From: an uncultured Clostridia bacterium
Lineage (GTDB): Bacteria > Bacillota > Clostridia > Oscillospirales > Acutalibacteraceae
Direction: 5' to 3'
DNA length: 64,000 nucleotides
NCBI GenBank assembly: GCA_944412445.1
Contig: CALYBJ010000002.1
Span: forward strand, 35,820-99,819
In this document: positions 46,910-55,543 of the stretch, one piece after another
Layout: each line of letters starts with the position of its first letter
Position numbering within the stretch: position 1 is the first letter of the stretch
Notes under the pieces: model-generated
Database searches by the model: none
Told to the model about the DNA's origin: nothing
The model's input: only the letters and a program-made list of their open reading frames with translations
Made by a program: the position numbers and the translations under genes

Positions 46910-46939
46910 AATCCGCCATTATATGGCGGATTTGATTTT
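46910..46939 (+). terminator. Terminator of the small peptide gene
   Basis: A perfect 10-bp stem, AATCCGCCAT (46910-46919) with ATGGCGGATT (46923-46932), three-base loop, then TGATTTTA. Confidence 0.85.
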
Positions 46940-46998
46940 ATAGTGGATTTCTTGAATAAGGCTTGTTTTTTCTGAATAATCATTTATTGGTGATTATT

Positions 46999-47721
46999 TT
47001 GAAAAAAATTATATATTATATTCCATATCTGATTATTGCTGTAATGTCACTTGCACTTTTTATCTCAGCAGATACTGTTAACAGCCGTACTGCTGCAAAG
47101 GTTTCCGAAAACATTACCGCTCCGGTAATTGTTCTTGATGCGGGACACGGGGGTGCTGACGGAGGAGCTGTTGCACAGGACGGTACACAGGAGCAATATA
47201 TAAATTTAGATATCACGCTTAAAATCAATAATATGCTCAAGCTGTGCGGTTACAGCACTGTTTTAACAAGGAAGGATGACAATTCCATTCATGATCCTGA
47301 CGCAAAAACAATCGGACAGCAGAAAGTTTCTGATATTCATAACAGGCTGAAAATTATAGAAAGCCAGCCGAACTGTATTTTTGTGAGTATCCATCAAAAT
47401 TATTACACTGACGGCAAATACAGCGGCGCACAGGTGTTTTTTTCGGGAAACAATGATAAAAGCAGCGAGCTGGCACAGTATATTCAGTCAGAAATCATTA
47501 CTATGCTCCAGCCGGATAACACAAGAAAAATAAAACAGTCCGGGTCGTCAATATATCTGCTGTATCACGCAACAGTTCCGTCTGTACTTGTAGAATGCGG
47601 TTTTTTATCCAATTATGACGAAACCGAAAAACTTAAAAATGAAGATTACAGAAATCAAATGGCACTGGCCGTTTTCAGCGGCATTGCCGATTATTTAATT
47701 AGTGAAAATAATAAGGAATGA
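46999..47721 (+). CDS. cwlD: N-acetylmuramoyl-L-alanine amidase, CwlD-like
   Basis: A 240-residue zinc amidase (Amidase_3) with one N-terminal membrane helix (about 4-24). Zinc-binding blocks are VLDAGHGGADGG near 45, the following glutamate in EQYINLDI, and SIHQNYY; the catalytic glutamate is in VLVECGFLSN. CwlD removes peptides from muramic acid during spore cortex formation, which suggests a spore-forming lineage. The start is TTG at 46999, 5 bases after GGTGA. An 8-bp inverted repeat, AATAATCA/TGATTATT (46975-46998), ends right at the start codon and could affect initiation. radA follows after 15 bases. Confidence 0.88.
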   Translation: MKKIIYYIPYLIIAVMSLALFISADTVNSRTAAKVSENITAPVIVLDAGHGGADGGAVAQDGTQEQYINLDITLKINNMLKLCGYSTVLTRKDDNSIHDPDAKTIGQQKVSDIHNRLKIIESQPNCIFVSIHQNYYTDGKYSGAQVFFSGNNDKSSELAQYIQSEIITMLQPDNTRKIKQSGSSIYLLYHATVPSVLVECGFLSNYDETEKLKNEDYRNQMALAVFSGIADYLISENNKE

Positions 47722-47736
47722 GAGGCGGCGGTAAGC

Positions 47737-49104
47737 TTGGCTCCAAAAAATAAAACAGTATATGTGTGTTCATCATGCGCTTATGAATCTGCAAAATGGT
47801 ACGGACAATGTCCCTCATGCGGAGAATGGAACAGTATGGAGGAATCCTATATAGCTCCATCCTCAGGAAAGAAGCAGGGAAGCTCCTTAAACAGAGCTGC
47901 GTCACTTCCTATAGAAGAAATAAGCGAAACATCAGAGATAAGATATGACACGGGCATTTCAGAATTCAACCGTGTTTTAGGCGGAGGACTTGTAAAAGGC
48001 TCTGTTGTTCTTATAGGAGGCGATCCGGGAATAGGAAAATCAACAATCCTCCTGCAAACATGCAAATACCTGTCTGAAAATAAAAAAGTTTTGTATGTTT
48101 CCGGTGAAGAATCTGCGTCACAGATAAAGCTCAGAGCCGAAAGACTTCATGTATTAAAGAACAACATATACGTGCTGTGCGAAACAGACGCCGAATATAT
48201 ATGCGAGCTTATAAGAACAGAAAAGCCTGATATTGTAATAATCGATTCAATACAGACAATGAATATAACCGATATTCAGTCTTCTACCGGCAGTGTAACG
48301 CAGGTCAGAGAGTGTACAAGCCTGCTGATGAGAACGGCGAAGGCCCAGTCCGTTCCCATTTTTATAGTAGGACACGTTAACAAAGACGGAAACATTGCCG
48401 GACCCAAGGTTCTCGAACATATAGTTGACACCGTTCTTTATTTTGAAGGCGATAAAAATATGTCGTACAGAATATTGAGAGCGGCAAAGAACAGATTTGG
48501 CTCAACAAACGAAATAGGCGTTTTCACCATGAGCGACAAAGGACTTGAAGAGGTGCCCAATCCCTCTGCAATGCTTCTTGAGGGCAGACCGAAAAACACT
48601 TCGGGAACATGCGTAATGTGCGTTATGGAAGGCTCCAGACCGATTTTAGCAGAGGTACAGGCTCTTGTCACTCCTACCGGTTTCGGAACGCCGCGGAGAA
48701 TGACCAACGGCTTCGATTTTAACAGAATGGCAATGCTTATTGCCGTACTCGAAAAAAGAGCAGGATATTATTTTGCCAATACCGATTGTTATATTAATGT
48801 GGTAGGCGGATTGAAAATAGCCGAACCGGCGTCTGATTTATCGGTAGCTCTGGCGCTTGTATCATCATTAAAGGATATGATTCTTAAAGACGATGTAATA
48901 GCAATAGGTGAAATCGGACTTGCAGGAGAAATCAGGGGAGTGTCCTCTGCACAGCAAAGGGTGAATGAAGCCATCAGAATGGGCTTTCGTAAAATTATAA
49001 TTCCATATCATAATTATAAATCAATTCCCGAGGAATACAAAAAGCAGGCTGACATTGTAGGCGTAAGAAGAATAAGGGACGCATTTAAAGAAATTATTTT
49101 ATGA
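47737..49104 (+). CDS. radA: DNA repair protein RadA/Sms
   Basis: A 455-residue RecA-related branch-migration helicase. The N-terminal zinc finger is CSSC...CPSC (start of the protein), Walker A is GGDPGIGKS (94-102), the RadA motif is KNRFGST, and the C-terminal Lon-like domain includes GEIGLAGEIRGVSSAQQRVNEA. It starts at TTG (47737) behind GAGGCGGCGG. Its stop overlaps the next start (ATGA). Confidence 0.96.
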   Translation: MAPKNKTVYVCSSCAYESAKWYGQCPSCGEWNSMEESYIAPSSGKKQGSSLNRAASLPIEEISETSEIRYDTGISEFNRVLGGGLVKGSVVLIGGDPGIGKSTILLQTCKYLSENKKVLYVSGEESASQIKLRAERLHVLKNNIYVLCETDAEYICELIRTEKPDIVIIDSIQTMNITDIQSSTGSVTQVRECTSLLMRTAKAQSVPIFIVGHVNKDGNIAGPKVLEHIVDTVLYFEGDKNMSYRILRAAKNRFGSTNEIGVFTMSDKGLEEVPNPSAMLLEGRPKNTSGTCVMCVMEGSRPILAEVQALVTPTGFGTPRRMTNGFDFNRMAMLIAVLEKRAGYYFANTDCYINVVGGLKIAEPASDLSVALALVSSLKDMILKDDVIAIGEIGLAGEIRGVSSAQQRVNEAIRMGFRKIIIPYHNYKSIPEEYKKQADIVGVRRIRDAFKEIIL

Positions 49105-49802
49105 AAAAATATGTAATTGCATCCGGACTTACGGAAAAGTCGGAAAGGAATATAGAAAATTTAGGCGTCAGCATAATCGGTTTTCATAAAAACAACTCTG
49201 TTGCCGCGCCTGTTTCGTGTCACGCCGATTTATCTTTTATCTATCTCGGAGATAACAAAATTTTTGTTGCAAAGGAAATGAAGGATATTTCCGACACATT
49301 CATTTCAAAAGGTTTTGAAGTAATTGTAAACGAAAATTTTTTAGGCAGCAAATATCCGCAGGATGTTCCTCTTAACTGCGCTGATACAGGTGAATTTTTA
49401 ATTGCTGATATTGACACTGTATCAAAATATGTGTTAGAATATTTTAAAATAAAGGGAAGATATATAATAAATGTTAAGCAGGGGTACACAAAATGTTCTG
49501 TTGTGCCCGTAAGCAAGCGTGCAATCATTACCGATGACGAATCAATCTATAAGGCATCAAAAAATCTGTTGGATGTTTTATATGTGGCAAAAGGTTATGT
49601 AAAGCTTCCCGGGTATGACTACGGCTTTATCGGCGGAGCGTCAGGTAAAATATCCGATAATGTAATAGTTTTCAACGGAAACATAAAAAGGCATCCCGAT
49701 TTTTCTAAAATTTCCGAATTTTTAAAAAAATATAAAATAGAGGCTGTCTCTCTGACCGATGAGCCTCTGACAGATATAGGCAGTATAATTCCATTGTATT
49801 AA
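49101..49802 (+). CDS. Conserved hypothetical protein, possibly DUF6873-like
   Basis: A 233-residue cytoplasmic protein overlapping radA by 4 bases. The repeating alpha/beta pattern and the late segments YVKLPGYDYGFIGGASGKISDNVIVFNGNIKRHPDF suggest the guanidino-modifying (pentein) fold proposed for DUF6873 proteins. I cannot point to a full catalytic set, so no reaction is given. The link to radA is positional only. Confidence 0.65.
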   Translation: MKKYVIASGLTEKSERNIENLGVSIIGFHKNNSVAAPVSCHADLSFIYLGDNKIFVAKEMKDISDTFISKGFEVIVNENFLGSKYPQDVPLNCADTGEFLIADIDTVSKYVLEYFKIKGRYIINVKQGYTKCSVVPVSKRAIITDDESIYKASKNLLDVLYVAKGYVKLPGYDYGFIGGASGKISDNVIVFNGNIKRHPDFSKISEFLKKYKIEAVSLTDEPLTDIGSIIPLY

Positions 49803-49814
49803 CGGAGGGTTATA

Positions 49815-49940
49815 ATGAGAAAAAATAATGTAAAAAATCCCGCTGCAAATGCTGCGGCATTCTTGACGCTTGCTGTTTTAATTTCGGCAATAAAAAAGAT
49901 GATTAAGAAATATCATAAAAATCAGGAAATTTTTTACTGA
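49815..49940 (+). CDS. 41-residue basic small protein
   Basis: A short ORF starting MRKNNVKNPAANAAAFLTLA and ending KKYHKNQEIFY. A central hydrophobic helix (AAAFLTLAVLISAI) is flanked by basic ends. GGAGGG lies 7 bases before the ATG, stronger than most sites in the window, which supports translation. It follows the previous stop by 12 bases and is closed by a terminator, so it is the last gene of the cwlD-radA run. A tiny membrane protein is the best reading. Confidence 0.6.
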   Translation: MRKNNVKNPAANAAAFLTLAVLISAIKKMIKKYHKNQEIFY

Positions 49941-49957
49941 TATATCCAACAAAAAAT

Positions 49958-50000
49958 TGACTGTATCTCTGCTAAGAAGCATTGATACAGTCATTTATTT
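49958..50000. terminator. Bidirectional terminator between the radA run and prfC
   Basis: A perfect 10-bp stem, TGACTGTATC (49958-49967) with GATACAGTCA (49984-49993), with T-rich sequence after it on the plus strand and an A-rich run before it that becomes T on the minus strand. Confidence 0.85.
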
Positions 50001-51601
50001 TATTCAAGTACTTCAAGGTCTTCAAAATCGTCAAGCTCAAGTCCCTTATTGTGGGAAAGCGCCCAGTCAACGCACCACTGTCCCGCGAAAATCAGCATAT
50101 CTCTGCCTTTAACATCCTGAACCCAAATGGAGTTTGTAAGGTCAAGCTCCTTCGGCGGCACAGGAGTAGAAATAATTTTCTTAATTACCTGATAGTTTAA
50201 ATTTCTTCTTCTGAATTTTACGCCGTATTCGCTTTCCATTCTGTATTCAAGAACTTCATACTGAAGCATACCTACAACGCCGACGACAACTCGCTCCATA
50301 CCTGAATCCGGCAGGAAGAATATCTGTATGGCGCCCTCCTGAGCAATCTGGCTCATACCTTTTGCAAACTGCTTTCTCTTCATGGAGTCAATTTGCTCGA
50401 TTTCCGCAAAGTGCTCCGGAGCAAAAGTCATTATGCCCTTATACTTGACCTTCATATCCTTGTCGCACACAGTATCGCCTATGGAAAAAATACCGGGATC
50501 AAAAACGCCGATAATATCACCTGCGTAGGCTTCATTTACTATTTCTCTTTCCTGAGCCATCATCTGCTGGGGTTGTGACAGCTTTATCATCTTGTTTTCC
50601 TGTACATGATAATACTCTTTATTTCTTTCAAACTTTCCTGAACAAATCCTCATAAAAGCTATTCTGTCTCTGTGAGCCTTGTTCATATTAGCCTGGATTT
50701 TAAAAACAAACGCAGAAAAATGCTCGTCAAAGGGATCGACAATACATTCATCGGTTTTATGAGAAAGAGGAGCCGAAGTCATCTGAAGGAAGCTCTGAAG
50801 AAAAGGTTCAACTCCGAAATTGTTAAGTGCTGAACCGAAGAAAACAGGCGTAAGCTTGCCGTTCCTTACTTTCTCGATATCAAAATCAAAGCTTGCCGCG
50901 TCAAGAAGCTCAACATTATCCACAAGATTTTTCCTAAGCTCTTCTCCTATTAATTCGTCAAGCTTTTCCGTATCCGTAATATCGCACTCGATACCTTCGA
51001 TTCTTTTTCTTCCGCTGTGAAATTCATTAAACGCAAGAACGTGCTTTTTTTCTCTGTCATATACGCCTCTGAAATTGCTTCCGCAGCTTATGGGCCAATT
51101 CATAGGATACGTTCCTATTCCGAATTCATTTTCAAGCTCGTCAAGCAAATCAAAGGGATCTCTTGCCTCTCGGTCCATTTTATTTATAAAAGTAAAAATA
51201 GGTATGTTTCTCATTGCGCAGACTTTAAAAAGCTTTCTTGTCTGCGGCTCGATACCTTTTGCCGCGTCTATAACCATTACGGCACTGTCAGCTGCCATAA
51301 GGGTTCTGTAAGTGTCTTCCGAGAAGTCCTGATGTCCCGGAGTGTCAAGTATGTTAATGCAATAACCGTCATATTCAAACTGAAGAACAGATGATGTAAT
51401 TGAAATACCTCTTTGTTTTTCAAGCTCCATCCAGTCAGAAACGGCATGCTTATCGCTTGCTTTTCCTTTAACAGAACCTGCGGACTGTATAGCGCCTCCG
51501 TATAGAAGAAATTTTTCGGTTAAAGTAGTTTTACCTGCGTCAGGATGTGAAATTATCGCAAATGTTCTTCTTCTGTTTATTTCCGTTTTTAAATCAGCCA
51601 T
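50000..51601 (-). CDS. prfC: Peptide chain release factor 3
   Basis: A 533-residue translational GTPase that recycles RF1 and RF2 from the ribosome. G1 is SHPDAGKTT, G3 is DTPGHQDF, G4 is NKMD, followed by the RF3-specific C-terminal domains. The ATG at 51601 is used: AGAGGT lies 7 bases before it, and an in-frame ATG at 51631 lies at the expected transcription start of the promoter at 51638-51666. Confidence 0.96.
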   Translation of the reverse strand: MADLKTEINRRRTFAIISHPDAGKTTLTEKFLLYGGAIQSAGSVKGKASDKHAVSDWMELEKQRGISITSSVLQFEYDGYCINILDTPGHQDFSEDTYRTLMAADSAVMVIDAAKGIEPQTRKLFKVCAMRNIPIFTFINKMDREARDPFDLLDELENEFGIGTYPMNWPISCGSNFRGVYDREKKHVLAFNEFHSGRKRIEGIECDITDTEKLDELIGEELRKNLVDNVELLDAASFDFDIEKVRNGKLTPVFFGSALNNFGVEPFLQSFLQMTSAPLSHKTDECIVDPFDEHFSAFVFKIQANMNKAHRDRIAFMRICSGKFERNKEYYHVQENKMIKLSQPQQMMAQEREIVNEAYAGDIIGVFDPGIFSIGDTVCDKDMKVKYKGIMTFAPEHFAEIEQIDSMKRKQFAKGMSQIAQEGAIQIFFLPDSGMERVVVGVVGMLQYEVLEYRMESEYGVKFRRRNLNYQVIKKIISTPVPPKELDLTNSIWVQDVKGRDMLIFAGQWCVDWALSHNKGLELDDFEDLEVLE

Positions 51602-51637
51602 TATATAACCTCTTAAAATTTTTTCATACAAGATTAA

Positions 51638-51666
51638 ATGATACTATAAGTTAATAAAAAAATCAA
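51638..51666 (-). promoter_or_regulatory. Promoter of prfC
   Basis: On the minus strand TTGATT (51661-51666), 17 bases, TATCAT (51638-51643). Confidence 0.6.
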
Positions 51667-51680
51667 TATAAATTACCAAT

Positions 51681-51709
51681 AAAAAAAGGCTGTAAAAACA
51701 GCCTTTTTT
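51681..51709 (-). terminator. Terminator of the P-type ATPase gene
   Basis: Seven A, GGCTGT, AAAA loop, ACAGCC, six T: a hairpin that terminates from either side but is placed after the minus-strand ATPase stop. Confidence 0.88.
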
Positions 51710-51715
51710 ATATTA

Positions 51716-54391
51716 TCATTTTTTGCTTTTCGCAGCTAATCTCTGGAATGCCTTTACAACTTCAACAATGGGTATTACCATGAATGCAAGAATAATTGCT
51801 ACACCGTAATGAGGAAGATCAAGATTCACGAAATCAAATGCGGCAGCAAGGAAAGGAACCTCAATTATTACTGTTGTCAGAACAAGGGCAGCAAGCATCG
51901 AACCGAAAAGCGGCCAGTTGTGGCTTCCCTTTAAAGACATCTTTATAATGGAGCCTCTCTGTGAGCGCATATTGAGGGAGTGGAAAATCTCACACATTGA
52001 CATTGTAAGGAATGCCATTGTTGTACCTGTCATATTTGAACCTATATCTGTAAACTGCCACTGAGCTAACGGCATACCCCAGTTTACACCAAAGAAAAAC
52101 GCTGTCATTGTAAGAACTGTAACCAATAATCCCTGGTAAACAACGTCCACACCGAGACCTCCTGAAAATACGCCGGCAGTTGCGCTTCTGGGTTTTCTTC
52201 GCATTATGTCGCTTTCGGGCTTCTCAACACCTAATGCCAGAGCAGGGAAGCAGTCTGTTACGAGGTTTATCCAAAGAAGATGCGGAGCTTCAAGAATTGT
52301 AAATCCTAACAGTGTTGCAAAGAATATTGAAAGAACTTCCGAAAGGTTAGAGCCTAAAAGGAACTGTATCGCTTTTCTGATGTTGTCGTAAATACGGCGT
52401 CCTTCGCCAACAGCATGAACAATTGTGGCAAAGTTATCGTCGGCAAGAACCATGTCGGCCACATTTTTGGTAACATCGGTTCCTGTAATGCCCATTCCGA
52501 TACCTATATCGGCGCTCTTTATTGATGGTGCGTCATTTACACCGTCACCGGTCATTGCAGTTACATAGTTTTTCTTTTTCCAGGCGTTAACTATACGGGT
52601 TTTATGTTCAGGCTGAACACGGGCGTATACAAAAGTCTGTGTAACCTTGTTGTCAAACTCCTCATCGGTAAGCTTTTCAAGCTCAGCTCCGGTCATTGCA
52701 TTCTTTTCGTCAGAAATAATGCCGAGCTCTTTTGCAATTGCTACGGCTGTATCCTTGTGGTCGCCTGTTATCATTATAGGAGTTATTCCGGCGGAGCGGC
52801 ACTCATCAATAGCCGCCTTTACCTCGGGACGAACGGGATCTATCATACCCGTCAGCCCTACAAACACCAAATCCTTTTCAATGTCTTCAGGCTCGTAAGA
52901 TGCGGGAGCATCATTATATTTTTTCATGGCACAGGCAAGAACTCGTAATGCTTTATCCGCCATACGCTTATTTTCAGCGGCAATGCGCTGTTTTACTTCG
53001 TCGGACATGGGAACAACTTTTCCGTCGATTTCTGCCAAAGTACATTTACCTATAACAATATCGGGAGCACCTTTTGTAAACTGAACAACGCCGTTGGGTG
53101 TTTTATGGACAGTTGACATCATTTTTCTGCCGGAATCAAAGGGTGCTTCACCTATTCTGGGCATTTTTGCTTCAAGGTCATTTTTGTTAAGCTGAAGCTT
53201 CAAAGCAAAATTAACAAGAGCCGCTTCCGTAGGCTCGCCGGTAACAGAGCCGTCGCTGTTGACAACAACATCGGTGCAAAGTGACATCATTGTTGCAAGG
53301 TTTTTCTCATCGGAGCAGAATGAGTCAACAACGGTCATTACATTCTGAGTAAGGGTTCCTGTTTTATCTGAACAGATTATCTGAGCGCATCCGAGAGTTT
53401 CAACAGCAGTTAGCTTTCTTATAATGGCGTTTTTCTTTGACATTGTTGTAACACCCATTGAAAGAACGATGGTAACAACAGCAGCAAGTCCTTCCGGAAT
53501 GGCGGCAACAGCAAGAGAAACTGCAATCATGAAGAAATCAATGATTGTTTTAAAATCTATAGGAAGTCCTTTAATAAAGTTTTCAAGTATCTGGAAACCG
53601 AAAATGAATACACAGATTACTATAACAAGTATACTTAAGATTTTACTTAACTGAGTAAGCTTTTTCTGAAGGGGGGTCTGGCCGTCTTCGGCTGTTGCAA
53701 TAGCGTCTGCAATTTTGCCCATTTCAGTATCCATTCCCGTTGCTACAACAACAGCTTTTCCTCTTCCGAATACAAGGGTGCTTCCCATGTAAGCCATATT
53801 TTTTCTGTCGCCCAAAGGAACAGACTCGTTTTTGCCGCCGTTGATGATTTCAATCATTTTTGTTACCGGAACAGATTCACCTGTCAAAGCCGCTTCTTCA
53901 ATTTTCATGCTTGCACATTCAATTATTCGGCAGTCGGCAGGTATGGCGTCACCGGCTTCAAGAACAATAACATCGCCCACAACCAAATCTTCGCTTTTAA
54001 CCATAACGACTTTGCCGTCTCTTAAGGTTTTTGTAGTTGCGGCGGACATTTCCTGCAAAGCCTCAATGGCTTTTTCAGCTTTGCTTTCCTGATAAACTCC
54101 TAAAACTGCATTAATAATTACAACAAATAAAATAATTAACACGTCGGAAGGAAATTCCTGTTCAACAATGGCAAGTACTGCCGAAATGGCCGCAGCTGCC
54201 AGCAGAATAATTATCATCGGGTCTGTAAGCTGAGCAAAGAATCTTTTTATAAGAGAATCCTTCGGAGCCTGTTTCAGCTTGTTTTTACCGTTTGTCTCAA
54301 GTCTTGACTGAGCCTCCTGAGAAGATAAACCGGAAGCTGAGCTTTTAACTTCAGATAAGACATCGTTAATTTCTTGTTTGTAGAAATCCAT
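51716..54391 (-). CDS. P2-type cation-transporting ATPase (Ca2+/Mn2+)
   Basis: An 891-residue P-type ATPase exporting a divalent cation from the cytoplasm. TGES is at 170-173, the fourth membrane helix has PEGL (299-302) as in Ca2+ pumps of the SERCA/PMCA group, the phosphorylated aspartate is D342 in SDKTGTLTQ, and the hinge motif is TGDGVNDAPS. About ten membrane segments are visible. The leader is a yybP-ykoY-type Mn2+ riboswitch, so manganese is the likely regulated and exported ion; calcium remains possible by sequence alone. Confidence 0.93.
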   Translation of the reverse strand: MDFYKQEINDVLSEVKSSASGLSSQEAQSRLETNGKNKLKQAPKDSLIKRFFAQLTDPMIIILLAAAAISAVLAIVEQEFPSDVLIILFVVIINAVLGVYQESKAEKAIEALQEMSAATTKTLRDGKVVMVKSEDLVVGDVIVLEAGDAIPADCRIIECASMKIEEAALTGESVPVTKMIEIINGGKNESVPLGDRKNMAYMGSTLVFGRGKAVVVATGMDTEMGKIADAIATAEDGQTPLQKKLTQLSKILSILVIVICVFIFGFQILENFIKGLPIDFKTIIDFFMIAVSLAVAAIPEGLAAVVTIVLSMGVTTMSKKNAIIRKLTAVETLGCAQIICSDKTGTLTQNVMTVVDSFCSDEKNLATMMSLCTDVVVNSDGSVTGEPTEAALVNFALKLQLNKNDLEAKMPRIGEAPFDSGRKMMSTVHKTPNGVVQFTKGAPDIVIGKCTLAEIDGKVVPMSDEVKQRIAAENKRMADKALRVLACAMKKYNDAPASYEPEDIEKDLVFVGLTGMIDPVRPEVKAAIDECRSAGITPIMITGDHKDTAVAIAKELGIISDEKNAMTGAELEKLTDEEFDNKVTQTFVYARVQPEHKTRIVNAWKKKNYVTAMTGDGVNDAPSIKSADIGIGMGITGTDVTKNVADMVLADDNFATIVHAVGEGRRIYDNIRKAIQFLLGSNLSEVLSIFFATLLGFTILEAPHLLWINLVTDCFPALALGVEKPESDIMRRKPRSATAGVFSGGLGVDVVYQGLLVTVLTMTAFFFGVNWGMPLAQWQFTDIGSNMTGTTMAFLTMSMCEIFHSLNMRSQRGSIIKMSLKGSHNWPLFGSMLAALVLTTVIIEVPFLAAAFDFVNLDLPHYGVAIILAFMVIPIVEVVKAFQRLAAKSKK

Positions 54392-54437
54392 GCTTTGTAT
54401 TCATCCTTTCAATGAAAATAACAGCTCGAATGAGAAT

Positions 54438-54580
54438 AAAAAAACGCGTACAGAATCTTTAACTAATAGCCAAGAAACTGTACACGAGTCTGGTTTTTTA
54501 ATTCATGCCAAGTCAAAGACTATGTATGTTGACAATGAAACACATTAAATAATGTGCAAACTACTCCCTCATGCGGAACT
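54438..54580 (-). ncRNA. yybP-ykoY-type (Mn2+) riboswitch with overlapping terminator
   Basis: Read on the minus strand, CATGAG (54568-54573) is followed by GGGAGTAG, the landmark of the yybP-ykoY aptamer. A stem CACATTA/TAATGTG (54541-54556) follows, then GTCAACATACA, and CTCGTG (54483-54488), which pairs with CATGAG to close the aptamer. The 3' strand overlaps a terminator: CGTGTACAG (54478-54486) with CTGTACGCG (54445-54453) and then seven T (54438-54444). Ligand binding would hold the closing stem and block the terminator, an ON switch, as known for this class. No covariance search was run. Confidence 0.8.
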
Positions 54581-54594
54581 GTTTTTCTTTATTT

Positions 54595-54623
54595 AGGTTA
54601 TCACAAAAGCAGGTTATTGTCAA
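54595..54623 (-). promoter_or_regulatory. Promoter of the riboswitch-ATPase unit
   Basis: On the minus strand TTGACA (54618-54623), 17 bases, TAACCT (54595-54600) with TGA before it. The aptamer begins about 20 bases downstream. Confidence 0.6.
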
Positions 54624-54699
54624 GAAAATATTATATCTATTATAAAAAATTTACATTTCATCTGTTGTGCTCATACAATATCTTTCACTTATTTGACAG

Positions 54700-54728
54700 T
54701 TTACAATCTGCCTTAAAAAATATATAAT
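54700..54728 (+). promoter_or_regulatory. Promoter of the TtcA-like gene
   Basis: TTTACA (54700-54705), 17 bases, TATAAT (54723-54728). It implies a start near 54735, supporting the ATG at 54751 over the one at 54727. Confidence 0.6.
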
Positions 54729-54750
54729 GTCATTGAAAAGAGGATATGCT

Positions 54751-55461
54751 ATGCAGAAATTAATGAGCCGAATGAGAGCGGCAATGGAAAAATATGATAT
54801 GATAGAAGACGGCGATAAAATCGCAGTGGGACTGTCCGGAGGCAAAGATTCGGTAGCGCTTCTTACCGCTCTTTCTGAAATGAGGAAGTTTTATCCGAAA
54901 AGTTACACACTTGTTGCGATTACTGTTGATATGCGTTTTAATAATGATGATACGGATTATACTGAATTAGAAAAGCTTTGTGAAAAGCTTTCCGTTCCGT
55001 ATGTAATAAAAAGAACCGCACTGGCAGATGTAATATTCAATATACGAAAAGAAAAAAATCCCTGCTCCTTATGTGCGAAGATGCGCCGCGGGATACTGCA
55101 TGACGCAGCAATGGAAAACGGCTGCAACAAAGTTGCGTTGGGGCATCACATGGACGACGCTGTCGAAACTTTTCTTATGAATTTGTTCAGGGGAGGGAAT
55201 ATTGACAGCTTTTGCCCGGTAACTTACTTATCAAGAAAAAATATATACTTAATCAGACCAATGATTCTCGCGTCGGAGGCTCTTGTTGCGGGGGCGGCAA
55301 ACAAAAGCGGACTGCCTGTAGTTAAAAGCAAGTGTCCCATGGACAAAACCTCTGAAAGACAAAAAACAAAAGAACTGGTTTATAAGTTAAACAAAGAGTA
55401 TCCCTCCTTCAGAGAGAAAATTATAGGAGCAATGCAGAGAAAAGGCATTTCAGGATGGTAA
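54751..55461 (+). CDS. TtcA-like tRNA thiolation ATPase (PP-loop)
   Basis: A 236-residue PP-loop enzyme like TtcA, which makes 2-thiocytidine in tRNA. The PP-loop is GLSGGKDSVA, and a CxxC pair (CSLC) plus a later cysteine (KCPMDK) could hold an iron-sulfur cluster. ALGHHMDDAVETFLMNLFRGG is the second family block. The ATG at 54751 has GAGG 8 bases upstream. Other short TtcA/TilS-like proteins act on different substrates, so the tRNA target is inferred. Confidence 0.85.
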   Translation: MQKLMSRMRAAMEKYDMIEDGDKIAVGLSGGKDSVALLTALSEMRKFYPKSYTLVAITVDMRFNNDDTDYTELEKLCEKLSVPYVIKRTALADVIFNIRKEKNPCSLCAKMRRGILHDAAMENGCNKVALGHHMDDAVETFLMNLFRGGNIDSFCPVTYLSRKNIYLIRPMILASEALVAGAANKSGLPVVKSKCPMDKTSERQKTKELVYKLNKEYPSFREKIIGAMQRKGISGW

Positions 55462-55468
55462 TTTTTAC

Positions 55469-55497
55469 TTGAATATTATTTGTATTTGTGTTATAAT
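55469..55497 (+). promoter_or_regulatory. Promoter of the ApgM-family gene
   Basis: TTGAAT (55469-55474), 17 bases, TATAAT (55492-55497) with TGT before it (extended -10). Confidence 0.7.
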
Positions 55498-55543
55498 TAT
55501 AAAAATTTTCTTTTAAATTTTTTTGTTCGGAGATGACTGAAAA

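Noticed and set aside
51017..51394. A 125-residue plus-strand frame inside prfC.
   Set aside because: It overlaps conserved GTPase motifs of prfC and carries no recognisable protein features.
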